64,000 bases of DNA from Candidatus Hepatincola sp. Av (GTDB taxonomy: Bacteria > Pseudomonadota > Alphaproteobacteria > WRAU01 > Hepatincolaceae). The translations under genes and the position numbers were made by a program. The notes beneath the pieces were generated by a model, which was not told the origin of the DNA, did not search any database, and saw nothing but the letters and a program-made list of their open reading frames with translations. Shown piece by piece: positions 50,114 through 59,288 of the stretch. The DNA is taken from the NCBI GenBank assembly GCA_023518375.1, contig CP068450.1:1276443-1340442 (forward strand), given 5' to 3'. Numbering within the stretch: position 1 is the first letter of the stretch; every line of letters begins with the position of its first letter.

Positions 50114-50599
50114 ATAAATAACATTTAAAAATAATGAAGCATAAATACCTGCACAAACATCATCTAATACTACCCCTATACTCCCTTGAACTTTTTCATC
50201 AAAATAACTAACAGGGTATGGTTTCCAAATATCAAATAAGCGAAATAAAGCAAATCCCATAATATATATAAAAAATACCTTTATAGACAAATTACCTTGT
50301 AAGGCTTGACCAATGGTTAAAAAAGTTACACATTGACCAACCGCTTCATCTATAATAATAAAATTAGGATCTTGTTGTTTAGTACTTAATAGTGCAGAAC
50401 CAACACTAATGAGAGCAACTATTAGTAAAATAATAGAAGCAACTAATAAGCCTAAAAAACCATAAAAATAAGCAATTACTATAATAAAGGGCATAGTAGC
50501 CAATGAACCTACCGTACCAGCTGCTGGGAAAGCATAACCTAAATTACCCATAGAGGCAATAAATAGGGCAAAAGTACTAGAATTATTAATGGGTTTCAT
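50099..50599 (-). CDS. pgpA: Phosphatidylglycerophosphatase A
   Basis: PgpA dephosphorylates phosphatidylglycerol phosphate in the last step of phosphatidylglycerol synthesis. The 166-residue membrane protein has the family features GNLGYAFPAAGTVGSLATMP near the N-terminus, IIDEAVGQCVTF (metal-binding Asp/Glu) in the middle and FRLFDIWKPYPVSYFDEKVQGSIGVVLDDVCAG in the C-terminal half. It lies 11 bp downstream of greA and is probably co-transcribed with it. Confidence 0.94.
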   Translation of the reverse strand: MKPINNSSTFALFIASMGNLGYAFPAAGTVGSLATMPFIIVIAYFYGFLGLLVASIILLIVALISVGSALLSTKQQDPNFIIIDEAVGQCVTFLTIGQALQGNLSIKVFFIYIMGFALFRLFDIWKPYPVSYFDEKVQGSIGVVLDDVCAGIYASLFLNVIYLLFP

Positions 50600-50610
50600 T
50601 TAATTTAACT

Positions 50611-51084
50611 TTATTTATACTCTATTTTAATAATTTCCCACGACTTAGAATATTTAGGAGTTGTAATCTCAATAATATCACCAATTTCTTTACTAATTAA
50701 AGCTCTACCAAGAGGAGAGTTAAAGGAAATTAAATTTAATTCTAAGTTAGCCTCATACTCACCTACAATCTGATAAGTTTTTTCCTTATCATTATCAAGG
50801 TCTTTAATAGTTACGGTTGCTCCAAAAACAATATTGGAATTTTTAATAGTAGTAGGGTCAATTGCTTCTGATAATGAAATAATAGCTTCTAATTCTTTAA
50901 TGCGCCCTTCAATAAAACCTTGCTGTTCTCTCGCTGCATGATATTCAGCATTTTCTGATAAGTCTCCTAATTCTCTAGCCGAGGCTATAGATTGAATAAC
51001 TTTAGGACGGTCTTCATTTTTTAACTTAGTTCTTTCATTTTCTAATTTATCCAAACCCTTTAGTGTGATTGGTATTTTTTGCAT
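50611..51084 (-). CDS. greA: Transcription elongation factor GreA
   Basis: GreA rescues backtracked RNA polymerase by stimulating transcript cleavage. The N-terminal coiled coil carries the acidic tip DLSENAEYHAAREQQGFIEGRI, and the C-terminal domain includes SFNSPLGRALISKEIGDIIEITTP. With the ATG at 51084 (AAAGGAAA upstream) it has 157 residues, the family size; an in-frame ATG at 51111 would add nine residues and is less likely. Head of a greA-pgpA unit, divergent from yqeY. Confidence 0.96.
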   Translation of the reverse strand: MQKIPITLKGLDKLENERTKLKNEDRPKVIQSIASARELGDLSENAEYHAAREQQGFIEGRIKELEAIISLSEAIDPTTIKNSNIVFGATVTIKDLDNDKEKTYQIVGEYEANLELNLISFNSPLGRALISKEIGDIIEITTPKYSKSWEIIKIEYK

Positions 51085-51238
51085 AAAATTTTTCCTTTTA
51101 TAATCACTCATGTAAATAATTATAAATACAATAGTGTATTATTATATACAATTGCTAAATTGCATACTTTAAAGTATAATAACATTCAAGCAGAATTTAA
51201 GTCTTTCAACATTATAAAATATATTTGAGGTAATATCA

Positions 51239-51703
51239 ATGCTTAAAGATACATTACAAAAAGAGGTTAACCAAGCTATGAAAGCTAAGGCATCTGAGCG
51301 GTTATCTATCTTACGTATGATTATGGCAAAAATTAAAGATCAAGAAATTAATAAACGTACTGAAAGTTCCTTAGAATTACAAGATTCTGATATTATTGTT
51401 TTAATGGATAAAATGATAAAGCAAGCTCAAGATAGTATTCAAGAATATAAAAAAGCTAATCGGCAAGATCTTGTCCAGAAAGAAGAAGCCGAAATTCAAG
51501 TAATTATGGAATTTATGCCCAAACCCCTTTCTAATGAAGAAGTAAATAATGCTATCACTCAAGCTATTGCTGATGTGAAGCCAGAAAGTATGAAAGATAT
51601 GGGGAAAGTAATTAACTATATTAAAAACAAATATGTTGGTAGGGTAGATATGGCTAAAGTATCTTTACAAGTAAAAGAGCACCTTAACACACTTAATGAC
51701 TGA
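51239..51703 (+). CDS. yqeY: GatB/YqeY domain protein
   Basis: YqeY-family proteins resemble the tRNA-binding tail of GatB; their precise role is not established. The 154-residue product has LKEVNQAMKAKASERLSILRMIMAKIKDQEINKR-like sequence at the N-terminus and the conserved EIQVIMEFMPKPLS and PESMKDMGKVINYIKNKYVGRVDMAKVS blocks. AGGTAATATC precedes the ATG. It overlaps dnaG by 8 bp and forms a yqeY-dnaG-rpoD unit, a common macromolecular-synthesis operon. Confidence 0.93.
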   Translation: MLKDTLQKEVNQAMKAKASERLSILRMIMAKIKDQEINKRTESSLELQDSDIIVLMDKMIKQAQDSIQEYKKANRQDLVQKEEAEIQVIMEFMPKPLSNEEVNNAITQAIADVKPESMKDMGKVINYIKNKYVGRVDMAKVSLQVKEHLNTLND

Positions 51704-53471
51704 TGTTTTAGAGCAAATTAAAAATGCTATATCTATTGTTGATGTAGTCCAAGAAAAAGTACCTCTTAATAAAAAGGGCAGAGAATATTTAGGTTTGTGC
51801 CCTTTTCATCATGAAAAAACGCCATCATTTTATGTGAATCCTCAAAAAGGTTTTTATTACTGTTTTGGTTGCCAAGCTAAGGGTAATATTTTTAATTTTT
51901 ATGTGGAATTATATAAATTATCTTTTCCAGAGGCAGTAAAGGCTTTAGCTCAAAAGGCTAACATTACCTTACCAAGTAATTATTCTGTAAAACAAGATCC
52001 TAAAATTAATGCTTTATACACTATTTGTAATTTAGCCCAAGATTATTTTCATAAACAGTTATTATCAGCAAATGGTAAAATGGCTTTAGAATATTTGCAT
52101 AATCGTGGCATTAGCCTAGACTTAATTAAACAGTTTAATTTAGGTTTTTCACCTAAAGATAATTCTTCTTTATGGGAAATTTGCCAACAACATAAATTTT
52201 ATGATGAATACTTGTTAGAAATAGGTTTACAAGGTTATAGTGAAAAAGGTTTTTTATATAGTTTTTTTCAAAATAGAGTTATTTTTCCAATTAGAAATAC
52301 TCAAGGTAAGGTTATTGCCTTTGGTGGTAGATGTTTAGCAAACGAACAACCTAAGTATTTAAATTCTAAAGAAAGTACTATTTTTGCTAAACGGGCTAAC
52401 ATTTATGGGTTGAGCCAATCTCTAGTAAATCTAAAAAATAATAACTTAATTGTAGTTGAAGGCTATATGGATGTTGTATCTTTATACAAATATGGTTATA
52501 ATACTGCGGTTGCATGTTTAGGTACAGCTATAACCCCTGAACATATAGTTTTGTTAAATAAATACGATAAAGCTCCAATTTTTTGCTTAGATGGTGATAC
52601 AGCAGGGCAAAAAGCAACAGATAGAGTATTAGATTTATATTTAAGTACTTTAAATATAGGCGTTAATCCTCAATTTGTTTTTTTGCCAAATGGTGAAGAT
52701 CCTGATAGTTTCTTGGCAAAGCATGGAGTAGAAGGTTTTAATTCTCAATTAGAGAATGCTAAAGGTATTTCAGAAGTTTTGTGGTTACAAGCAACCTTAA
52801 ATAAAAATATTAATTTGCCAGAGGTATCAGCTAGCGTTTTACAAGATTTACAAAATAGAATAAAAGTTATTCCAGACAGTAACTTACGCTATCAATTTAA
52901 TAGCTATTTTAAAGAAAATTTATACCAGTATGGCAAAGTTGGAAAAGCAAGACTACCTATAAATAAGCAGGTAATAAAAAAGGAAGATTATAAAGTAAAT
53001 GCTAACTATATAAGAGATGGCATTTTAATAGGTTGTGTACTTTTATTTCCAATAATTTTACCTGATATTGAAGAAGAATTAGGTAATTTAATTTTTACAA
53101 ATGCTACCTTAGAAAAAATAAGAGAATATTTAATTGAAAGAGTTGCTCAAGGTGAAGATTTACAACTAGAACAAGGTTTACAAGCTGATATTGAATACTT
53201 ATTAAACTTAAATTTAATAAAACCTGTAATGGATAACATCTTAACTCCTCAAGATGCTTTAAACAAGTTTTTTGAAACATATAAGTTAGTACAAAAGGAG
53301 AATTTTGAATTTTTTTTGAAAGAAATTCGCAATAAATTATTGCAAATAACACAAGATTTAAAAAACGTAAACGATGAAACCACAAAAAATGCTATGTATA
53401 GCCAAGTGGAAGCATTGCTAGCAGAGCAACAAGAAATTCGTAAACAAATTGAACAACTAACAAGTGTATAG
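51696..53471 (+). CDS. dnaG: DNA primase
   Basis: DnaG makes RNA primers for replication. The zinc-binding domain has Cys35, His38, Cys56 and Cys59 (LCPFHHEKTPSF...YYCFGC). The RNA polymerase core has the TOPRIM motifs NLIVVEGYMDVVSLY and FCLDGDTAG. The C-terminal region (about 430-591), which binds DnaB helicase, is poorly conserved and Lys/Glu-rich. It has 591 residues. It begins inside yqeY. Confidence 0.96.
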   Translation: MTDVLEQIKNAISIVDVVQEKVPLNKKGREYLGLCPFHHEKTPSFYVNPQKGFYYCFGCQAKGNIFNFYVELYKLSFPEAVKALAQKANITLPSNYSVKQDPKINALYTICNLAQDYFHKQLLSANGKMALEYLHNRGISLDLIKQFNLGFSPKDNSSLWEICQQHKFYDEYLLEIGLQGYSEKGFLYSFFQNRVIFPIRNTQGKVIAFGGRCLANEQPKYLNSKESTIFAKRANIYGLSQSLVNLKNNNLIVVEGYMDVVSLYKYGYNTAVACLGTAITPEHIVLLNKYDKAPIFCLDGDTAGQKATDRVLDLYLSTLNIGVNPQFVFLPNGEDPDSFLAKHGVEGFNSQLENAKGISEVLWLQATLNKNINLPEVSASVLQDLQNRIKVIPDSNLRYQFNSYFKENLYQYGKVGKARLPINKQVIKKEDYKVNANYIRDGILIGCVLLFPIILPDIEEELGNLIFTNATLEKIREYLIERVAQGEDLQLEQGLQADIEYLLNLNLIKPVMDNILTPQDALNKFFETYKLVQKENFEFFLKEIRNKLLQITQDLKNVNDETTKNAMYSQVEALLAEQQEIRKQIEQLTSV

Positions 53472-53504
53472 AAATAAAATACTTTACTTTATATAGGTTA
53501 TTGA

Positions 53505-55382
53505 ATGAAAAAAACAACAAAAAAGAATCCTGAAAATAATAAGCAAAATGAATTGCAAAAAGGTAAGGCTATTAGCCAAGATAATAAACTAGCTAACACT
53601 AATAATTTTTTAGATAATATGCATAAAGGTTTAGATAATTTTTCTTTTGAAAATAATAATCATAATATTTTAAAAGATATAGATCTTGCACCAGCTGCTA
53701 AAAATGAACTATCAGATAGTGATAGTTTTGAATATAAAGAAAAAACTACAAATTCAACTGAAGAAAAAGAAGATATTCTTTTTCCTAAAACAGATAATCC
53801 TGTGAAGTTATATTATAAAGATATAACTTCAATCTCTAAAAGGTTAACTAAAGAAGGTGAAATTGCTATTTCCAAACGGATAGAAGCAGGTAGAGCATTA
53901 GTGATGGAAGGTATTAACATGAACCCTATTACTTTCCAATACCTAGAAAATTGGTATAAGGAATACAAACACGAAAAAGTTAATATTAGAAATCTTATAG
54001 ATTGGCAAATGTTCTGGGATAATAATATAGATAAACTAGGCTCTTTAGAAAGTATTGCCGAAGAATTGAATAAAGAAAAACATCTATTAAAATTAGATGA
54101 AGAACGTTCTGAAGACGAACATGATAGTTCTCTAAGGCATGAAGAAAACATAGAACACGATGAAATTCCAGGCGTTCCCTTAGCCGTGGTTGAAGATCGC
54201 ATCAGACCTATTTTTGATAACACAATAAGAATCTTATTAGAAAAAGAACAATATTTAAAGAAAACGAATAATAAGGAAACGATTAAGCAACTTACAGCTG
54301 ACAGGATTAAATTATTAAATTCTATTTCTTTAAATAGCCAAAGTATTAACAATATTATTAATGCTACTAATAAAATAGAGCAAAAAATTAAGTTAAACTA
54401 TAATAAAATTTTACGTATTTTAGAAGATAACGGTATAAAAAGAATTGAGGCTATAGAAATTACTAATGCTATTTTACACAAAGGTGATTATAAAAATATT
54501 AAAACAAAAAGCCACAAGTACCCTATTATTATCCAAAATTACGGTGAATTTTTAAATAAATACTTAATAGAATTACGTAGTATTCTTAACAATTTAGGTA
54601 TTACTAGAAATGAATTTAGCAATATTGTTAATATAATAGAAAAAGGTGAATTTCATAAAAATAAAGCTAAACAGGAAATGATAGAAGGTAATTTACGTTT
54701 AGTAATATCTATTGCTAATAAGTATTTTAATCGTGGTTTGCAACGTTCAGATTTAATTCAAGAAGGTAATATAGGTTTAATGCGAGCTGTTCATAAGTTT
54801 GACTATAAACGAGGGCATAAATTTTCTACCTACGCTACTTGGTGGATCCGCCAAGCTATTACCCGAGCCATTGCCGACCAAAGTAGAACTATTAGAATTC
54901 CTGTGCATATGATAGAAACCATTAATAAAGTGGTTAAAATATCTGCAGCTTTTTTTCAAGAACATGGTAAAGAACCTATTCCTGAAGAAATTGCAGAAAA
55001 ATTAAACTTATCTTTAGAAAAAGTTAGAAAAGTATTACGTATAGCTAAAGAGCCTATAAGTTTGGAAACTCCAATTAGTGATGACGATAGTTTCTTAGGT
55101 GATTTTTTAGAAGATAAAAAAATTATGCAACCTTTAGATCTAGCAATTCATACTGACCTCAAACGTTCTATTAACCAGATTCTAAGTACATTAACCCCAA
55201 GGGAAGAAAGGGTGTTACGTATGCGTTTTGGTTTAGGTACTAATTCCGATAATACCTTAGAAGAAGTAGGCAAGCAGTTTACAGTAACTAGAGAAAGAAT
55301 TCGGCAAATTGAAGCTAAGGCTTTAAGAAAGTTAAAGCACCCTAGCCGCTCAAAAAGGTTAAAAAGTTTTTTAGATACTTAA
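53505..55382 (+). CDS. rpoD: Primary sigma factor RpoD
   Basis: This is the housekeeping sigma-70. Region 1.2 is clear ([31 protein letters not shown], about residues 99-129), then a long non-conserved region (about 140-385). Region 2 has [57 protein letters not shown]. Region 3 and region 4 follow ([31 protein letters not shown]). It has 625 residues. The first 95 residues are Asn/Lys/Glu-rich and do not look like a normal region 1.1. It lies 33 bp after dnaG. Confidence 0.97.
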   Translation: MKKTTKKNPENNKQNELQKGKAISQDNKLANTNNFLDNMHKGLDNFSFENNNHNILKDIDLAPAAKNELSDSDSFEYKEKTTNSTEEKEDILFPKTDNPVKLYYKDITSISKRLTKEGEIAISKRIEAGRALVMEGINMNPITFQYLENWYKEYKHEKVNIRNLIDWQMFWDNNIDKLGSLESIAEELNKEKHLLKLDEERSEDEHDSSLRHEENIEHDEIPGVPLAVVEDRIRPIFDNTIRILLEKEQYLKKTNNKETIKQLTADRIKLLNSISLNSQSINNIINATNKIEQKIKLNYNKILRILEDNGIKRIEAIEITNAILHKGDYKNIKTKSHKYPIIIQNYGEFLNKYLIELRSILNNLGITRNEFSNIVNIIEKGEFHKNKAKQEMIEGNLRLVISIANKYFNRGLQRSDLIQEGNIGLMRAVHKFDYKRGHKFSTYATWWIRQAITRAIADQSRTIRIPVHMIETINKVVKISAAFFQEHGKEPIPEEIAEKLNLSLEKVRKVLRIAKEPISLETPISDDDSFLGDFLEDKKIMQPLDLAIHTDLKRSINQILSTLTPREERVLRMRFGLGTNSDNTLEEVGKQFTVTRERIRQIEAKALRKLKHPSRSKRLKSFLDT

Positions 55383-55431
55383 AATTATACATTGTGTTTT
55401 TTAGAAAAAGATTTTATAATTTTTCAGCAAT

Positions 55432-55508
55432 GGGTTTGTAGCTCAGTTGGTTAGAGCAGGCCGCTCATAACGGTCTGGTCGTAGGTTCAAGTCCTACCAA
55501 ACCCACCA
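55432..55508 (+). tRNA. CAU-anticodon tRNA, probably tRNA-Ile2 (lysidine type)
   Basis: A 77-nt tRNA with encoded CCA. The acceptor stem GGGTTTG pairs perfectly with CAAACCC; the anticodon loop CTCATAA gives CAU. The body AGAGCAGGC...CTCATAA...GGTCG..GGTTCAAGTCC matches the E. coli ileX pattern better than elongator tRNA-Met, so it is likely the AUA-reading tRNA-Ile2 whose C34 is converted to lysidine by TilS. Elongator tRNA-Met remains the alternative. It lies 49 bp after rpoD. Confidence 0.92.
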
Positions 55509-55535
55509 TATTGTAGCACTAAGGCAAGAGGTCTT

Positions 55536-56156
55536 GTGAAATTTAAAGAAGAATTACAGCGAAAACTTATTCATTTATCTTCTACAGTTTATCCCTTAAT
55601 TTACTATTTTGTAGATAAAAGCGTTACTATGGTAATTGTAGTAACAATTTTTCATGTAGTATTATTTTGGGATCTACTACGGCGTAAAGGTTTTTCTTTA
55701 CCAAAATTATCTTTCATTAATATTTTTCTAAGAATAGAAGAACAGAATTGCCAAAAACTATGTGGTGCTACCTATTTTATGATGGCAGTAGTTATGGTAA
55801 TTGCTATTTTTCCTAAAGATATTGCTATTTTAAGTATGTTAATTTTAATTTATTCTGATACAACAGCAGCTTTAGTTGGTAAGTTTGGTAAAATTAAAAT
55901 TAAATCCCTCAATAAAACTTTAGAAGGTTTTATAGCCTATATAATTATTGGAATCATTATTATAGTTGGCTATTATAAATTTTTTGCAACAGGTAATATT
56001 AATTTTGAAAATTATTTAATAGCTTTTGTAGCATTATTTATTTCTGGATTGTGTGAGCTTTTTGCCAAAAAACTCTTCTTTGATGATAACCTTTTAGTAA
56101 CTTTAAGTTATGCTGTAACGAGCTATCTAGGTAATTATTTTTTATTACTTTTATAA
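55536..56156 (+). CDS. SEC59/DGK1/VTE5-type CTP-dependent lipid kinase-like membrane protein
   Basis: A 206-residue protein with about six membrane segments. It begins FKEELQRKLIHLSSTVYPL and has LIYSDTTAALVGKFGKIK followed by SLNKTLEGFIAY, the pattern of the dolichol/phytol/diacylglycerol kinase and CDP-diglyceride synthetase-like family, where the Asp and Lys-Thr-Leu-Glu-Gly motifs bind the CTP-metal complex. The bacterial substrate is unknown. It starts with GTG behind AAGAGG, 28 bp after the tRNA. Confidence 0.75.
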   Translation: MKFKEELQRKLIHLSSTVYPLIYYFVDKSVTMVIVVTIFHVVLFWDLLRRKGFSLPKLSFINIFLRIEEQNCQKLCGATYFMMAVVMVIAIFPKDIAILSMLILIYSDTTAALVGKFGKIKIKSLNKTLEGFIAYIIIGIIIIVGYYKFFATGNINFENYLIAFVALFISGLCELFAKKLFFDDNLLVTLSYAVTSYLGNYFLLLL

Positions 56157-56182
56157 GTGTAACCTATAATATTTTAGTTCTA

Positions 56183-57130
56183 TTATTTATAGAAATAGTT
56201 TTTTGCAATAAAACGTAAGTAGTGTTGTAAAACATAGAGAATAATTAAGGTAGAGGCTATACCTTCTAACAAAGAAAATGTATATAAGTGTATAAAATAT
56301 ATATGAAACATTGGAATACTTTTAGCCCAAAAACTAAATTTTAAAGAAGCCGTAGCAGAAATTGCTGTAGGGAAAGTAAATGCTGAATAAGCTGGGCTAA
56401 AGGGTAATTTTAGTAAATGTAATAACATTAAATATACTCCTATAGTCATAGTAACAGCAATACCAAATAAAGCTATAACCAATAACGGATTCACGTGAAC
56501 GCTAATAGTTAAGTAACCTGCTAAAGTTAGGCTAGCAGGAGCTGCTAAAATAGCTAGGGTTGGTTTGGTAGCATCTTCAATTAATTCTCCTAGACTTAGG
56601 CGATATAACATTACAGGTAGCATAATAAAATATGCTATTAAACCAAACCAAAGTATAAAATGGGCTAAAGCTAAAAAATTAGCACTAGGTACTGTTAAAC
56701 AAGCAACTACAATACCAATAGGTGGAACATACCAACTAGGTATAAGGTTACTAAAGTTAAATTCCTTAACATTATAGTAAGTAAAACAAATAAGAAAAAT
56801 TATATGTATTATAATGGCAACTAACCATAAAATAACACTTATATAATAATTTAAGCCTAATAAATTACTTAGCATCATTAAGGTCATAGTTAGTGTTGGA
56901 ATAACGCTACCAGTAGTTGGGTGCTGCAAATCAGCAACTAAAGTTTTTGGGTGAATAAATAACCTAAGGATTAAGGGGAATACTAATAATGTAGCAACAA
57001 TGGAGCTGGTTAAGGTTATAATATGAGTAATATAATTATTATGAAAAACAATTTGCCAATAAGCAGAAATGCCAAGCATTCCTAAGGTTAGCCCTGCGAT
57101 TGGAGTTGGATATTTAGCTAAGTTAAACAA
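56183..57130 (-). CDS. TDT/SLAC1-family anion transporter (TehA-like)
   Basis: A 315-residue protein with about ten membrane segments, resembling the tellurite-resistance/dicarboxylate transporter (TDT) and SLAC1 family. Family-type stretches are PTPIAGLTLGMLGISAYW at the N-terminus, SWYVPPIGIVVACLTVP, PTLAILAAPASLTLAGYL and FSPAYSAFTFPTAISATASLKFS. The substrate could be a small anion or C4-dicarboxylate; the sequence does not tell. It is a single-gene unit between plus-strand neighbours. Confidence 0.85.
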   Translation of the reverse strand: MFNLAKYPTPIAGLTLGMLGISAYWQIVFHNNYITHIITLTSSIVATLLVFPLILRLFIHPKTLVADLQHPTTGSVIPTLTMTLMMLSNLLGLNYYISVILWLVAIIIHIIFLICFTYYNVKEFNFSNLIPSWYVPPIGIVVACLTVPSANFLALAHFILWFGLIAYFIMLPVMLYRLSLGELIEDATKPTLAILAAPASLTLAGYLTISVHVNPLLVIALFGIAVTMTIGVYLMLLHLLKLPFSPAYSAFTFPTAISATASLKFSFWAKSIPMFHIYFIHLYTFSLLEGIASTLIILYVLQHYLRFIAKNYFYK

Positions 57131-57313
57131 AAGAGCCTATAATAATTTGAATTAATTGTAAAAGTTTCACTAGAAAGTATACTATAGCCTAAGCTAATAC
57201 ACAAGGTGCTTAACTTTATTAAAATAATTCAATCATCAATAATTCTTTTTCTAAGATAAGAAGTTTTTCAGAATTCTTAAATAGTGTAATTTTTTTACTA
57301 GAAAAATAGTAAT

Positions 57314-57335
57314 ACCTACAGTATGATATGTAGGT
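57314..57335. repeat. Small inverted repeat upstream of first eptA-like gene
   Basis: ACCTACA (57314-57320) and TGTAGGT (57329-57335) are perfectly complementary with an 8-base loop, 41 bp before the gene start. It could be a leader hairpin or a regulator site. No flanking promoter of good consensus is visible. Confidence 0.5.
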
Positions 57336-57376
57336 TATAAAAAAGATTGATATACTTTCATAAGTAAGCAGCAAAA

Positions 57377-59017
57377 ATGGTAAAAGGCAAGATTAAGATA
57401 AAAACAAGTAATTATGTATTGCTAACTGCTTTCTATATTGCTGTTGTTTATAATTTTTTTAATATCCCTTTAAAAATACAAATTAATTCGGTTAGCCATA
57501 TTCCTTTATTATATAGCATAGGCTATATTGTGGCAGAATTTTTAGTATTATATGTAGCAGTGGCTACTTTTTTATTTTTGTTTTCTTTTTCCAGAATACT
57601 TTTAAAATTTTGGGTTTTTGTTTTAATAATTATTTCTACTATTATTACCTATTACACTATTAACTATCATATTGCTATAGAAGAGGTTCTTTTAGGAACT
57701 ATCCTTGAGGCTAATATAGAAGAGGTTTCAGCGGTTATTTCTTTAAAATTAATAATATTTTTTATTTGTTTAGCCATACTTCCTATATATATTTTTGTTT
57801 ATAAAATAAGAATTACTAGAATAACATGGTTACCTATACTTGAACGTAAACAAAATTTCTTCAGTGTATGTAAGGTTAGCTTAATATTATGTATAATGTT
57901 AATATTTTCTTATATTTTGCAACCAGCCTTATTACATGGTAAGTATGTTTTAAAAAATGCTTTAAGTTTATATACTCCTGTAAATTACATAGCTGCAACT
58001 TATATGTATATTTTTCGTTTATCTGGCTCAACTAAAGATTTACATAATATAGATATTAGTAAAAAGTATCCTTTTAGCTTTTCAAATAAAAGTATAAAAA
58101 AAGATAACATTACTATAGTTTTAGTAATAGGAGAAAGTGCAAGAGCTGACCATCAATCTTTAAATGGTTATACCAGAGATACTAACCCGAATCTAAAAAA
58201 AGTAAAAAATTTAGTAACTTACCCTAATGTATATTCTTGTGGCACACTTAGCAGAGTCAGCGTAACCTGTATTCTAAGCCGGCGGGGGCATAATAATTTG
58301 GTGTTACCCTTACCAGAAAATAATATGATTTCTGCCTTTAACTCTTTAGGCTTTAAAACTTATTTTCTTTCTACCCAAACTATGTACGACTCTCGTTATA
58401 ATTACTTTTATTTAGCATCAAAAGATGCTAATACGGTAAAATTTATTAATAAACTACGAGTGAATATTGCATCAAACAGTGAAGTTTATGATGAGATCCT
58501 TCTAAAAGAAATAGATAAAATCCAAAAGCAGAAAACTGGCAATAAATTAATAGTGCTATATTTAGTTGGTTCACATTTAGCATATAATATCCGTTATCCT
58601 AAGGCATTTAAGAAGTTTAAGCCAGATAATCTAACCCGTAATGTATATAATAAGGCTTTAATTAATTCCTACGATAATACGATATTGTATACGGATTATA
58701 TATTATCTAAGATAATAGAGAGATATAGGAAGCAAAGGACATTTTTATATTATGTATCAGATCATGGAGAGAGTTTAGGAGAGGGAGGAGTATATTATCA
58801 TGGAGCGAGGTACGAGATAGCGCCGAAGGAGCAAAAGAATGTGGCACAGTTTATATGGGCATCTGATTCAATGGTAAGCTTAATGGGATCTTCATGGGAG
58901 AAGATAAAAAGTAATAAGAATAACGATATAAGCCAAGACTATGTATTTCATTCATTATTCCAATGTTTAGGAATAAAGAGTAAGATAGTGAATAAAAACC
59001 TTAGTATTTGTAATTAA
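57377..59017 (+). CDS. eptA: Phosphoethanolamine transferase, EptA-like (copy 1)
   Basis: EptA-type enzymes move phosphoethanolamine from phosphatidylethanolamine to lipid A or other envelope glycans, reducing binding of cationic peptides. Five membrane segments occupy about residues 13-200. The periplasmic sulfatase-fold domain has GESARADHQSLNGY (metal-ligand Glu), SCGTLSRVSVTC (nucleophile region, residues 287-298), GSHLAYNIRYP and SDHGESLGEGGVYYHG. By comparison with EptA/MCR the nucleophilic Thr would be Ser292 here. It has 546 residues. The last 115 codons have tuf-like codon use and are nearly identical in copy 2. Confidence 0.88.
   Translation: MVKGKIKIKTSNYVLLTAFYIAVVYNFFNIPLKIQINSVSHIPLLYSIGYIVAEFLVLYVAVATFLFLFSFSRILLKFWVFVLIIISTIITYYTINYHIAIEEVLLGTILEANIEEVSAVISLKLIIFFICLAILPIYIFVYKIRITRITWLPILERKQNFFSVCKVSLILCIMLIFSYILQPALLHGKYVLKNALSLYTPVNYIAATYMYIFRLSGSTKDLHNIDISKKYPFSFSNKSIKKDNITIVLVIGESARADHQSLNGYTRDTNPNLKKVKNLVTYPNVYSCGTLSRVSVTCILSRRGHNNLVLPLPENNMISAFNSLGFKTYFLSTQTMYDSRYNYFYLASKDANTVKFINKLRVNIASNSEVYDEILLKEIDKIQKQKTGNKLIVLYLVGSHLAYNIRYPKAFKKFKPDNLTRNVYNKALINSYDNTILYTDYILSKIIERYRKQRTFLYYVSDHGESLGEGGVYYHGARYEIAPKEQKNVAQFIWASDSMVSLMGSSWEKIKSNKNNDISQDYVFHSLFQCLGIKSKIVNKNLSICN
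58119..58230 (+). repeat. Short conserved block shared by eptA copies (unit A1)
   Basis: About 112 bp around the GESARADH motif is more than 90 percent identical to 60052-60163, while the flanking sequence is highly divergent. It may reflect gene conversion or strong protein constraint; the preserved synonymous sites favour recent exchange. Confidence 0.7.
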
Positions 59018-59033
59018 AATTGTAAATTAATAT
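58665..59033 (+). repeat. Near-identical 3' block of eptA copies (unit B1)
   Basis: A 369-bp block matches 60574-60942 with about nine differences by eye, most of them in its first half. It covers the C-terminal 115 codons, the stop codon and 16 bp beyond. Codon use inside the block (AAG, GAG, GGA, ATA, GCG) differs from the rest of the gene. Confidence 0.92.
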
Positions 59034-59128
59034 TTTTATAACTAACAAGCTAAAAAAGAAAGATTTTTTAATAATATGTTTTAGCTTAATTTTTGCAAAT
59101 TAAGGTGCCACAGGCATAATATTCATGT

Positions 59129-59157
59129 TTGACTTGTATCAAGAACTAGTATATATC
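59129..59157 (+). promoter_or_regulatory. Candidate promoter of second eptA-like gene
   Basis: TTGACT (59129-59134), 17 bases, then TATATC (59152-59157). It is followed almost at the expected start point by a perfect 14-bp inverted repeat (59169-59198). Confidence 0.5.
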
Positions 59158-59168
59158 TAATATGTAGT

Positions 59169-59198
59169 AAATCTTTATAATTAAAATTATAAAGATTT
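59169..59198. repeat. Perfect 14-bp inverted repeat with 2-base loop
   Basis: AAATCTTTATAATT (59169-59182) and AATTATAAAGATTT (59185-59198) are perfectly complementary. Located just after the candidate start of transcription of the second eptA-like gene, it could be an operator or a 5'-end RNA hairpin. Confidence 0.75.
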
Positions 59199-59288
59199 CT
59201 AAGGTTTAATGCCTAATATCATAAGCCTTAGTTTACCGGCCAGCTAAGTTCATAACTTTATGATGTAAAATCTACTTAACCTATTACA

